From contig NZ_ALJC01000110.1 in the NCBI RefSeq assembly GCF_000282975.1, forward strand, positions 1 to 53,771: a DNA stretch of 53,771 nucleotides, written 5' to 3'. The translations under genes and the position numbers were made by a program. The notes under the pieces were generated by a model. The model ran no database searches. It had not been told where the DNA came from and saw only the letters and a program-made list of their open reading frames with translations. Position 1 is the first letter of the stretch. Each line of letters starts with the position of its first letter. Origin of the DNA: Pseudomonas psychrophila HA-4. Its GTDB lineage: Bacteria; Pseudomonadota; Gammaproteobacteria; Pseudomonadales; Pseudomonadaceae. Below are positions 1-8,900 of this stretch, one piece after another.

Positions 1-33
1 CGGTCTAAAACGTAAAGGACGTACCCGGTTTCT

Positions 34-152
34 ACCCACCCCAATCCTCTCCCGGAGGGAGAGGGAGTTCTATCGAGGTGTTTACAGATTCAGCGTCATT
101 TCTTAAGCATTCCCCAATCAGTTCCCTCTCCCTCGGGAGTGGGTTAGGGGGC
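34..152. repeat. CTCTCCC/GGGAGAG repeat element, copy A
   Basis: Two facing palindromes bracket about 60 bases of unrelated sequence. The left one (46-64) is CCTCTCCC, three bases, GGGAGAGG. The right one (124-143) is a degraded version. The same arrangement recurs at 26321-26558 and 34891-35018. The right edge contains the stop codon of the minus-strand gene that ends at 144. No protein is encoded, so it looks like a non-autonomous, REP- or MITE-like intergenic repeat. Bases 1-33 hold nothing I can identify. Confidence 0.65.
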
Positions 153-1115
153 TTTTGATTCAGTCTTTTTTATCACCTTCCTAAACATCTGCTGCGCCTT
201 GCTGGTCAGGCGCTTGAGCCTCGACTCTTTGCTAGGCGCGCTCAAGCCTTGCTGCTTGAGCCAGTCCTTCCAGCGAATACGCTCCTCGCTGACCACCCAG
301 CCCTCCTGAGGCGCAAAACTTTCAGCCAGATACAGCCCTCGGGTGCTGGCCGGTTTCAGTTGATCCTTCGTCAAGGTGTACAACTCGGCGCACGGCTGAC
401 CGTCGGTCAGCGGCATCAGGTACAGATCCGGGCGTTTGCGGTTGAGGCGGGCGACCAGTTGATCCCCCTCCAGACGCTCATCAACATGAAACAGGCTCAG
501 CGACTTGGCTTCCTTGGGCACCTCAAGGCGCAGGTCGTAAATCAGTTGCAGGGACGCGGTCGGTAAATGTACGTAAGCCCATGGACGTTCCAACAAAGGC
601 TGGCTGGCACACCGCACAGGCCGCGCCGCGCCGGACAACGGCGTCAGGCGAAAGGGCAGGGCTTCGCGGTAATGCAGCGCGCTGGCGTAAGGCGCCGGCA
701 GCCACGTTTCGTTGAAGCGCCCGCTGAGCCAGCCTTCCGGGGTTTCCAGCAGGCACTCTTCAGCCACTTCCTGAACCGCAGTGTGCAGCGGCAAGTTGAC
801 CTCATGTGCAGGCACATAGCCCGAGATCAGCTTGAGTACCACATCGCCTCGGTCCTGACGGCGCTGGCGCACCAATACCCAGTAATCGCGGCCTTGCCAG
901 GTCAGCGTCAGACGTACCGATACCCCCAAGTTGGCCAACTCCAAAGTGAAGCGTTCAGTGTCTGCAACACTCACCAGACGGCGCTTACTCAGGGTTTGTG
1001 AAAAGTTAAGTGGCATGCCGACACTTTGATAGCTCAAGCCTTCAGGTGTGGCCTCGACAGACAACGGCAGGGTTTTGAAGTCGCTGGGGTTCTTGCGGAT
1101 CAGCATTCGCGGCAT
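144..1115 (-). CDS. conserved hypothetical protein of Pseudomonas
   Basis: A 323-residue soluble-looking protein with no signal peptide, membrane segment or cofactor motif that I recognise. Pseudomonas homologues at this position are, from memory, often labelled 'metal ABC transporter ATPase', but I see no Walker A or ABC signature, so I would not carry that name over. The C-terminus (about residues 290-323) is rich in Lys and Arg. The start is supported by AAGGAG seven bases upstream of the ATG. It lies 41 bases downstream of the aldo/keto reductase gene on the same strand and is probably cotranscribed. Its last codons and stop lie inside repeat copy A. Function unknown. Confidence 0.75.
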   Translation of the reverse strand: MPRMLIRKNPSDFKTLPLSVEATPEGLSYQSVGMPLNFSQTLSKRRLVSVADTERFTLELANLGVSVRLTLTWQGRDYWVLVRQRRQDRGDVVLKLISGYVPAHEVNLPLHTAVQEVAEECLLETPEGWLSGRFNETWLPAPYASALHYREALPFRLTPLSGAARPVRCASQPLLERPWAYVHLPTASLQLIYDLRLEVPKEAKSLSLFHVDERLEGDQLVARLNRKRPDLYLMPLTDGQPCAELYTLTKDQLKPASTRGLYLAESFAPQEGWVVSEERIRWKDWLKQQGLSAPSKESRLKRLTSKAQQMFRKVIKKTESKAP

Positions 1116-1156
1116 GTCGGCTCCTTCTTGCGTCGGGGTCGGCCGATTCGGCGGCT

Positions 1157-1969
1157 TTAGGCGTTACGCAGAACCTGCGCAACGGTCGCCACGTTATGGA
1201 CCAAGTGCAGCGGATTGATGGTACCGACAATAGCACTGGCAACCCCGTGATGGCCAAACACCAGTTCGAAGCTGGCGCGCACCGGATCAACGCCTGGCTT
1301 GAGGCACACATGGCCGCTGGCCAAGGCTTTTTTCACCAGAATTGCCTTGCCGTGAACTGCTGCGTAGTCAATCACCGGCTTTTCGGCCTGCTCGTTGAGG
1401 TTGTACGTGACCATCGCACAGTCGCCGTTTTCCAAGGCTTTAAGGCCGCCCTCGACGGTTTTTCCCGAGAGCCCGTACCCGCGAATCTTGCCCTCGCGTT
1501 TCAGCTCGGCCAAGGTTGCGTAGACCTCGCTTTCGTTGAGGATCGCAAGGTCATTGCCGTCAGAGTGCACCAGCACTAGATCAATGAAGTCTGTTTCCAG
1601 ACGTTGCAGGCTTCGCTCGACCGAGCGTCGGGTGTGTGCGGCGCTGAAGTCGTGGCGCGATACGCCGTTATCGAACTCTTCGCCGACCTTGCTGACAATC
1701 ACCCAATCTTGACGCTGGCCGCGCAACAGTGGCCCCAGGCGCTCTTCGCTGCGTCCATAAGCCGGCGCAGTGTCGATCAGATTAATCCCCAGATCACGGC
1801 TCAGTTTGAGCAGCATTTGGGCTTCGTTATCATTCGGAATCTGAAAACCGCTGGGGTATTTCACCCCTTGGTCGCGACCCAGTTTTACGGTGCCCAGACC
1901 CAGCGGTGAGACCATCAGGCCGGTGCTGCCCAGTGGGCGAAGAAAGTCGTGCAGGGTTGCCTGGCTCAT
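1157..1969 (-). CDS. aldo/keto reductase family protein
   Basis: A 270-residue NAD(P)H-dependent oxidoreductase of the AKR superfamily with a TIM-barrel fold. The N-terminal motif with IDTAPAYGRSEERLG carries the expected catalytic Asp and Tyr. The Lys lies in VSKVG and the His in LVLVHSDG, so the tetrad looks complete. Substrate cannot be told. I start it at the ATG that overlaps the upstream gene's TGA (ATGA), which has GGAG 11 bases upstream; a possible start six codons further upstream lies inside the oxidoreductase gene. The overlap suggests translational coupling with the FAD oxidoreductase. Confidence 0.88.
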   Translation of the reverse strand: MSQATLHDFLRPLGSTGLMVSPLGLGTVKLGRDQGVKYPSGFQIPNDNEAQMLLKLSRDLGINLIDTAPAYGRSEERLGPLLRGQRQDWVIVSKVGEEFDNGVSRHDFSAAHTRRSVERSLQRLETDFIDLVLVHSDGNDLAILNESEVYATLAELKREGKIRGYGLSGKTVEGGLKALENGDCAMVTYNLNEQAEKPVIDYAAVHGKAILVKKALASGHVCLKPGVDPVRASFELVFGHHGVASAIVGTINPLHLVHNVATVAQVLRNA

Positions 1970-3141
1970 GGCAGCAGTTGCTCCCATGCGGTTTGACCCA
2001 ATGCTGGGCGTGGGAATTCTGGCAGCGCAGGCGGGTTGCTTGGCTTGATGGCGTCTTGCTCAAGTGCGCTGATAACCCGATCGGCGAAGTCCGGTGCCAA
2101 GGCCAGTTTGGTTGGCCAGCCCACCAGTAGGCGGCCTTGATCGGCGAGAAACGCATTGTCCGGCCGTACCAAGCCAGACTGCGCAGGTTCGGCGCGATTG
2201 ACCCGCAACGTGGCCCATTGCGCCTGGCTCAGATCGACCCACGGCAGCAAATTGGCCAGTTCTTTTTGCGCCACAGCGATTTGTTCGGCAGGTTCACGGG
2301 CTACGCCATCGGCTTCGGCAATGTCACCGCCCAAATACCATACCCACTCGCCATTCGCGGCCGGGTGCGTGGTGACGGTGATGCGCGGTTTGGGGCCACC
2401 GCCCAGGCAATGCGCGTACAGAGGCTTAAGGCTTGGACCTTTGACCAACACCATGTGCAGCGGTCGTAATTGTTGCGCGGGTACGCTGATTCCGGCGCTG
2501 GCCAGTAGCTCAGCATTACCGGCGCCGGCGCTGAGCACGATGCGTTGGGCGTGAATGTCGCGGCCATCGACCCGCAGGCCAATCAATTCTTGGTTTTCGA
2601 ACAGCGGCTCGATGTGCTGGCCAGCCAGCAGGCCATCGCCTGCCAGCTCGGCCAGACGTGCGATCAGGCTGGGGACATCGACCACCAGCTCAGCCAAGCG
2701 ATACACCTTGCCCTTGAAACGAGGGTCTTGCAGTGCGGGGGGTAATTGATCGCCCTTGACCTGATCGACTCGACCGCGCACGGCCTTACTGGCAAAAAAG
2801 CTGGTCAGATTGCCTGCTAGAGTGCCGGGGGACCACAAATAGTGAGCGTCTGACAGCAAGCGTACGCCGCTTAAATCCAGCTCGCCGTCACCGGCAAGGG
2901 CTTCACGCCAGCGGCGCGGCATGTCGGCAATGGCTTCAGAGGCGCCGGTCAGCGCACCGTGCAGCGCATACTTGGCGCCGCCGTGAATGATGCCCTGCGA
3001 CTTCACCGTCTGTGCGCCACCGAGTGATTGGTTCTCGACCAAAATCGTAGAAAACCCCTGACGACGCAGGCGGGCATTGAGCCAGAGGCCAGCGACACCA
3101 GCGCCGACAATCAGCACGTCGGTGGAAATAACAGATGGCAT
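1966..3141 (-). CDS. FAD-dependent oxidoreductase, DAO (DadA/glycine oxidase-like) family
   Basis: A 391-residue flavoprotein. The N-terminus has a Rossmann dinucleotide-binding motif, VLIVGAGVAGL, at about residues 9-19, followed by a Glu at the end of the second strand (VEN). A conserved SQGIIHGG stretch at about residues 48-55 is typical of the D-amino-acid oxidase/glycerol-3-phosphate dehydrogenase superfamily. No signal peptide, so probably cytoplasmic. The substrate is not evident. A GAGG Shine-Dalgarno site precedes the ATG. It is the first gene of a minus-strand group with the aldo/keto reductase (4-base overlap) and the hypothetical gene. Confidence 0.85.
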   Translation of the reverse strand: MPSVISTDVLIVGAGVAGLWLNARLRRQGFSTILVENQSLGGAQTVKSQGIIHGGAKYALHGALTGASEAIADMPRRWREALAGDGELDLSGVRLLSDAHYLWSPGTLAGNLTSFFASKAVRGRVDQVKGDQLPPALQDPRFKGKVYRLAELVVDVPSLIARLAELAGDGLLAGQHIEPLFENQELIGLRVDGRDIHAQRIVLSAGAGNAELLASAGISVPAQQLRPLHMVLVKGPSLKPLYAHCLGGGPKPRITVTTHPAANGEWVWYLGGDIAEADGVAREPAEQIAVAQKELANLLPWVDLSQAQWATLRVNRAEPAQSGLVRPDNAFLADQGRLLVGWPTKLALAPDFADRVISALEQDAIKPSNPPALPEFPRPALGQTAWEQLLP

Positions 3142-3180
3142 GGGCGACCTCAGCGTTTAAAGACAAAGATGCAGTATAAA

Positions 3181-3289
3181 GAAGCAGCAAGCTGCAAGCT
3201 GCAAGTAAAAGCTAGATCAAAATCCGCGTGATACCCGCTTTTGATCTAGCTTTTACCTTGTGGCTTAAAACTTGCCGTGTAGCTGCTTC
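3181..3289. repeat. long imperfect inverted repeat ending at the emrE stop
   Basis: An inner perfect 17-base inverted repeat lies at 3206-3222 and 3239-3255 (TAAAAGCTAGATCAAAA and its complement). Outer arms are GAAGCAGC at 3181-3188 and GCTGCTTC at 3282-3289, with intervening GCAAG/CTTGC. It fills the gap between the oxidoreductase gene and the emrE stop codon (3288-3290). It probably folds as one long hairpin and may terminate emrE transcription. A related GCAAG/CTTGC element lies at 12310-12402. Confidence 0.7.
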
Positions 3290-3620
3290 AATGCCCTGCC
3301 GTTTTCGAGAACAGCTGAATCACCACCACGCCTAGCACAATCAGGCCCATGCCTAGCATGGCGGGCAGGTCGAGTTTTTGGCCGTAAATAAACAGCGCGG
3401 CAATGCTCACCATCACAATGCCCATGCCCGCCCACACCGCATACGCCACACCAACTGGGATGGTGCGCACCACCAGCGTCAACATCCAAAATGCCGTGGC
3501 ATACCCTGCTATCACCAGAATCAGAGGGAGTGGCGTGCTGAAACCCTTGATCGCTTTCATCGAAACGGTGGCAATCACTTCGGCGCAAATGGCGATAGCC
3601 AAATAGTAATAAGCGTTCAT
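3288..3620 (-). CDS. emrE: EmrE-type small multidrug resistance exporter
   Basis: A 110-residue, four-helix inner-membrane protein of the small multidrug resistance family, which exchanges protons for cationic lipophilic drugs as an antiparallel dimer. Aligned by eye with E. coli EmrE, the essential Glu14 (AEVIAT), Tyr60 and Trp63 (AYAVWAG) fall at identical positions, and the QKLDLPA motif is present. I use the ATG at 3620, which has AGGACG upstream and gives EmrE-like numbering, rather than an in-frame codon 14 residues earlier. It is a standalone gene upstream of the FAD oxidoreductase group, separated from it by the long inverted repeat. Confidence 0.93.
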   Translation of the reverse strand: MNAYYYLAIAICAEVIATVSMKAIKGFSTPLPLILVIAGYATAFWMLTLVVRTIPVGVAYAVWAGMGIVMVSIAALFIYGQKLDLPAMLGMGLIVLGVVVIQLFSKTAGH

Positions 3621-3743
3621 AGAGGCGTCCTGAATAGGGGGGGCGAGGCAATTTAACAGCACGGCATTCTATTAGTTGTAAAAGTCTGTAGTAGGCTTTT
3701 ATTCCGTGAGTAGCAGGAAGGTTCTGAATTCAAGCGGGATGGT

Positions 3744-3771
3744 TTGAGGTCGTGAAGTCTACCCCTATATT
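3744..3771 (+). promoter_or_regulatory. possible sigma-70 promoter for the toxin 44 locus
   Basis: TTGAGG at 3744-3749 and TATATT at 3766-3771 are separated by 16 bases, about 30 bases before the toxin 44 start. The ATG at 3803 has a clear ribosome binding site, TAAGGGG, at 3791-3797. The promoter is inferred from the hexamers alone. Confidence 0.4.
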
Positions 3772-3802
3772 TGCGGTCTAAAAATCTTCTAAGGGGTAAG
3801 TT

Positions 3803-4189
3803 ATGCCTTTACCTGCTGGACCATCAGGTGTTTCGCTTGATAGCAACATGCGCTTGGCACATCTGCAGGGAGGTCATTTCGGCAACGGAGGAGGTGCCTT
3901 TCTTTACAGTTGGTTTTATTCGCAAGTAAAAAATCGTGGCCCATGGGATTTTAAGCAACGCGGGGCGCAATACGAGAGCTTTGGTAACTTTCATTATGGC
4001 GCTGTGGGCACAGCTGCCGGATTCTCTAAGGAAACATTGCTACGAGCCGCTGGCATCGCTCAATCAAGATCAGGTACAAGTAATTCTACTTTTGGGAAAT
4101 GGTAGTCGACAGCGCCTTATGGCGATGATCCTAGGGATCAGTACTGGATAAATGAAGGTATCGACTATGCGAAGTCCAAAGGTTATTAA
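3803..4189 (+). pseudogene. polymorphic toxin type 44 domain protein interrupted by an in-frame TAG
   Basis: The open part (3803-4105) gives 100 residues, including VKNRGPWDFKQRG and FGNFHYGAVGTAAGFS, which I recognise as the bacterial toxin 44 (predicted RNase) family. The frame stops at TAG (4103-4105). It then continues without a shift for 27 more codons to a TAA at 4187-4189, encoding STAPYGDDPRDQYWINEGI and a short tail ending in KSKGY. That tail matches the family's usual C-terminus (PYGDDP.DQ..I..GI.Y), so the TAG looks like a point nonsense mutation in a 127-sense-codon gene. There is no delivery domain. The partner gene at 4167 overlaps the lost 3' end. It could be inactive, truncated but partly active, or read through by a suppressor. 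Confidence 0.75.
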
Positions 4190-4613
4190 CCGATTATTCG
4201 GTGTTTTCTTGCTGGTTTGTGCACTGCAGACTCTATGGATTTACTTCAGTAGACCTTCGTTGCCAGTCTTGTCCTCGGTTATTGGCAGGTATCCCATCGG
4301 CAGTGAGGGGATGGTCTATGGGGTAGTCAGCGATTCAGGTGGGGCAACAGTGCCGTTTACCTATCGCTATTACATCGCAGTGCCCATGAATGATGATCAG
4401 AGCGTGCTTGAAGCGTTGCGTAAACAGGACAACGCTTTTTTGGTGACCCGCGATGCTAATGCGCAGGTCACGGTTGAAGGGCATAACGTACGGGTATCAG
4501 TGCGCGATAGTGTCTACAGTTTTAACAGTACGGCACTGCTACGCATTGCAAACAGCTATGTGCCGGTCAGTATCGCGTTGGATGCCCAGACCGTGTCAGT
4601 GCCATCATCGTAA
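4167..4613 (+). CDS. membrane-anchored protein, candidate immunity protein for toxin 44
   Basis: A 148-residue protein with one N-terminal hydrophobic helix (about residues 9-27) and a soluble remainder predicted to be periplasmic. I recognise no family. The ATG at 4167 has GAAGG eight bases upstream; another ATG at 4152 lacks a good site. It overlaps the original 3' end of the toxin 44 frame by 23 bases, the usual geometry of a toxin followed by its immunity gene, which is the only ground for the immunity suggestion. waaA follows after 28 bases, so it may share a transcript. Confidence 0.6.
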   Translation: MRSPKVINRLFGVFLLVCALQTLWIYFSRPSLPVLSSVIGRYPIGSEGMVYGVVSDSGGATVPFTYRYYIAVPMNDDQSVLEALRKQDNAFLVTRDANAQVTVEGHNVRVSVRDSVYSFNSTALLRIANSYVPVSIALDAQTVSVPSS

Positions 4614-4641
4614 ACGTCGTTTTCAAGTAAACTCCGCCACC

Positions 4642-5928
4642 ATGAATAGAACTCTCTACACCTTGCTGTTTCATCTGGGGCTGCCGTTGGTGGCGATTCG
4701 TTTGTGGCTGCGGGCGCGCAAAGCCCCGGCGTATGCCAAGCGAGTAGGCGAACGGTTCGCACTCAACCTGCCTGCCATGCAGCCCGGTGGAATTTGGGTA
4801 CATGCGGTGTCGGTGGGCGAGAGTATCGCGGCCGCGCCGATGATTCGGGCGCTGCTCAAACGCTATCCGCAGTTGCCGATAACGGTAACGTGTATGACAC
4901 CGACCGGATCGGAACGCATTCAAGCCCTGTTCGCCGATGAGCCGCGTATTCAGCACTGTTATTTGCCTTACGACCTGCCTTGGGCTGCCGCACGCTTTTT
5001 GGACCGGATGCAACCCACGCTGGCTGTGATCATGGAAACCGAGTTGTGGCCCAACCATATTCATCAGTGCGCCAAGCGTGGCATTCCAGTCGCGCTGGCC
5101 AATGCGCGTCTGTCGGCGCGTTCGGCCAAAGGCTATGCACGGTTTGCCAAGCTTACTCGGCCGATGCTGCAAGAAATGAGCTTGATCGCGGTACAGACTG
5201 AGGCCGAAGCCGAGCGCTTCCGCCAGTTGGGCGCCCGGCCTGAGTGCGTGCAAGTGACTGGCTCGATCAAATTCGACCTGACGATAGACCCGCAATTGCT
5301 GATCAACGCCCGTGCGCTGCGTGAGCAATGGCAGGCGCTCGAGCGCCCGGTGTGGATCGCTGCCAGCACCCATGAAGGTGAAGACGCGATTGTGCTCGCG
5401 GCGCATCGCCAGTTACTCACCCGCCATTCAAATGCCTTGTTGATACTGGTGCCACGCCACCCGGAGCGCTTCAGTTCGGTGTTCGAGTTGTGCCAGAGCC
5501 AAGGCTTTGACACGGTGCGCCGCTCTACGGGCGAGTTGGTTAATGCGCAAACGCAGGTGTTGCTGGGCGACACCATGGGTGAGTTGCTGTTTTTGTATGC
5601 TCTGGCCGACAGCGCGTTTGTTGGCGGCAGCCTGGTGCCCAATGGCGGACATAACCTGCTGGAGCCTGCCGCGCTGGCCAAGCCGGTGCTGAGCGGGCCG
5701 CATCTGTTTAACTTCCTCGAAATCGCCGCACTCCTTCGTGGTGCCGGGGCGCTGGAAGAAGTGGACGACGCGCAGGGTTTGGCAATTGCCATACAGCGCT
5801 TGTTCGAGTTGCCACAAGATGCGCAGCGCATGGCCCAGGCGGGCCTGAAGGTTATGCAGGCCAACCAGGGCGCATTGCAACGTCTGTTGGACGGGCTGGA
5901 GGGCTTATTGGCCCGCTCAGTGATTTAG
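4642..5928 (+). CDS. waaA: 3-deoxy-D-manno-octulosonic acid (Kdo) transferase
   Basis: A 428-residue inner-membrane-associated glycosyltransferase that adds Kdo from CMP-Kdo to lipid IVA in lipopolysaccharide core synthesis. An N-terminal hydrophobic anchor (about residues 1-20) is followed by GGIWVHAVSVGESIAA, METELWPN and FVGGSLVPNGGHNLLEPAA, all hallmark motifs of the GT-30 family. The frame is open upstream to 4453, but that part overlaps the preceding gene, and MNRTLYTLLFHLGLP is the family-type N-terminus. It is convergent with the large toxin-like gene, with 13 bases between stop codons. Confidence 0.95.
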   Translation: MNRTLYTLLFHLGLPLVAIRLWLRARKAPAYAKRVGERFALNLPAMQPGGIWVHAVSVGESIAAAPMIRALLKRYPQLPITVTCMTPTGSERIQALFADEPRIQHCYLPYDLPWAAARFLDRMQPTLAVIMETELWPNHIHQCAKRGIPVALANARLSARSAKGYARFAKLTRPMLQEMSLIAVQTEAEAERFRQLGARPECVQVTGSIKFDLTIDPQLLINARALREQWQALERPVWIAASTHEGEDAIVLAAHRQLLTRHSNALLILVPRHPERFSSVFELCQSQGFDTVRRSTGELVNAQTQVLLGDTMGELLFLYALADSAFVGGSLVPNGGHNLLEPAALAKPVLSGPHLFNFLEIAALLRGAGALEEVDDAQGLAIAIQRLFELPQDAQRMAQAGLKVMQANQGALQRLLDGLEGLLARSVI

Positions 5929-5941
5929 CGCCAACCAGCGC

Positions 5942-8900
5942 TTATTTATCACCCGCTAATGGCAGGAACCAGCGCTCTGCCAAGGTTTTGCCAATTTTTC
6001 CGCGGTGTATGTTAACGATCGCTTGACCATTCGTGGCGGCGGCCAATTGCGAGTAATAGCTCAGCGTGCGCTGCTCTTTGGTTTTCAGGTGCGCAACTGT
6101 GTATTCCTGCCTAGGCGTATTGGCTTTCGCATAATGAAAGTGTGCATACCACAACGGGTAGCCCTCTCGGTCGTTGATGGCGTACTCCTGTATAAAGTCC
6201 TGGCGTTCGCCTTGCAGCTTGATGCGTTTTCCCAGGCTGGCAATCTGAACCTTCTCTTTGTCTAGCAGGTATTGAAGATTGCCGTGCGTGGGTGGCAGCT
6301 CTAGGCTCAACTGGATGCGTAATGCCTGGCCTTCGTTGAGCAGGGTTTGCGCTGCACGTCTCATCGAGTCCAGCAGTGTTTGATCTCCCAGGATGCGCGC
6401 TTCAAGAGGAACCGCCTGTAACGCGACAGCTAATTCATTTACCAGCTTGTCGAGTCGGGTGGCTTGGTGATTAAGCAGCTCTTCAATCTCTTCCGGGTGT
6501 CGGCAAAGCGTTTTGTAATAGTGGGCTTTGTTTAAATGCTCCTGATACATACCGAGGACTTTACGCGCCTCGCCCTTTATAACGTTGAATGCGCGTGTGG
6601 GAGAAATCACCGGTTTGACAGGTTCCTGGATTTCTACCCATTCGTCGCCGTGTTGCGAATAGGTCGAAATCAGTTGGTCGGCATAATCAGAGCGGACCTC
6701 AACGACTTCAATAGGCCAGTCTTTCCCCGCGGGTTTTACGCCGCCAATCAATTTGCCCTTGCCTCTAACGTTGATCACTTTCTTGTGCGGCTTGCCGGCC
6801 GAAGGTGGACGGCTCTGCGGTTTTTTACGCGGCGTGCCGACAGGCTTTAATTCAGCGGCCAGTAACCGAGTGGCGTCCTGGTAAAGCTCCTTCAGCAGTT
6901 CGTTAAGTTTATTGAAGAAGTGTGGTTCGAGTTCATCAGCATTTAAAACGTTGATGCCCTGTAATGCATCCAACCCCAGGCCGTAGCTCTCAACCAGACT
7001 GTCCAGAATCTCCAAACGTTTCACCGGCTCGACTTCAAGTCTGTTGAGTTCGTTGTGGGTTTGAATGTGCTCCTTCAACGGATCAGTCGCGTTATCCAGA
7101 CTCTCTTCTACTGATTTGGGTGCCGATAGTTTGGAGCTGAGCAATTTGAGGCAATCGAGTTGAAATGCTTTCAGACTTAGTACCGTGTGTGCGTCATTGG
7201 AAATACTTTGGAACAGGGGCTCGGCCGCCTTAGCGCCAGCGCTGCCTAGGTTTTGCAACTGATCGAGGTAGGTGTTCCTTTGCTCGAGGCGTTCAATACT
7301 CTTCTCGTTTAGCGCCGCTTGCTCTTTCATGAACTGCAAAAACCCTTCGGGATCTGCATCACTTGCCGTTTCTAGGCCAGGGCCCGGGTTAAGGAATTGG
7401 GGCCATTTTTTAAGAATGGCTCTTTGCTCACTGGCGGACAGAGCCAAGGCGTCAGCCCTGTTGTCGAACGCTTTCTCCAAAAGGGAAGTCATGATGACTT
7501 CAGAGAAGGGAATCTTCAGTGTGATGCGCTCCTGAGCGGTACCCAGCAGCTTTTGGTAGGCGCTCATTTGTGTGTAAAGGGCGGTGTTGAGTCGGTTGCG
7601 AAGCTCTGCAAGCTGTTCTTGAGGGAAGCGACCATCAGATTCCGCTCTTTGCAGCGTGGTCTGCGTTATCTCGACTGTTTTAGCCAGCGGTAGCTCTTTA
7701 GGGATAAAACTATCCAGATCGGCGTTCAGCTCAAGTATTCGTTCTTCGGTTTTCTTAAGGTGTGCTGCAATTCGCCTAGGTGGCATGCCACCACTGTTTC
7801 GCAGTCGCAAGTCCAGCTTCCATTGGCCTTGGCCGTCAGATTTCACCGCAGGACCCCGTTGGTTGAAGTCTGACGAAGAGACAATGACGGCAGCGCCGCT
7901 GGGGTCAACATCAACCGCATACAGGTAGCCGTCAATCAAGGCGTGCCACGTGTCATCTATTCGAAACAGCCCTCTGCGTCGGCCGACAGATTGCGCGGGA
8001 GGCAGTGACGCTGGACGAACCACTTCAAACTCTGCCAATTTTTTTCTCTGGCTAGGGGTGAGCTGGTTGCGGGCATTGGTGAAGCTGAAATCCAGCACGG
8101 TTGTTTCGGAGTTTGGGTACTCGCCCGTCAGGGCTACAGCGCCGGAATCGATTTCGGGGGCTGGAGGCTCGGGCCATTGTTCGGCAAGCCGTGTCGGTGC
8201 GAAAGGCCGTAACGCTTGAGATTTTAACCCTTCAGGTAATCTTTTGAGTTGGGGTAGGGCACTCAGAAGTGGATGGAGCAATACCATGCCCAGGTTGATC
8301 AAAACATCCGCCGCCGCTAACTCACGGGTGGCCTTGTCTTCGCTGGCCAGTTCCGGAATGACATGGAAGGCTAATTTGGCCATGCCGAACAGTCCGCTTG
8401 TTAGCATAAGCGGGCGTGGTTGTATGGGCAGCACCAGCAGGCTGTTAAGAATCAGGCTGCCCCCTTCAATAAATACCCGCCAGCGGCTTTCGCTGTTGGA
8501 TGTGGATTCATCCTCGGCCTGATCTACCATGGCTCGCGCGGTGCAGCCGAAAAGGAACTGCATCAATTGTCCGTTTTGCAGGTACTGCAACAACTCGTTG
8601 CTGGTGCCATTGGTAGCCAGAAACGCAGGTTGCGGTATCTCGATGGGTGCAAAGTCGCTGCCCAGACCGAAGCGCACGAAGTGAGGCTCTTTAAAGCCGC
8701 CGTGATCGTAAATAGGCCGGGCGACATCGCTCAACCATGTCAGCACGCTGTCTTGCAGGTCGCCTGCCTCAACTAAAGCGTCCAACAGTGCCGTGCGCGT
8801 AGGGAACTCCAGCAGGGACTGTGCGTAGAACGGCCGGTACAGCAGGTGTGGACCCTGTTCAAGGTTGGCAGGCTCGATGATGAACATATTGGCGACCACA

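Noticed and set aside
144..1115. Metal ABC transporter ATPase
   Set aside because: No Walker A, Walker B or ABC signature in the 323 residues, so the label some databases use is not supported by the sequence.
4453..4641. N-terminal extension of waaA
   Set aside because: It overlaps the preceding membrane-protein gene in another frame, and the family N-terminus begins at 4642.
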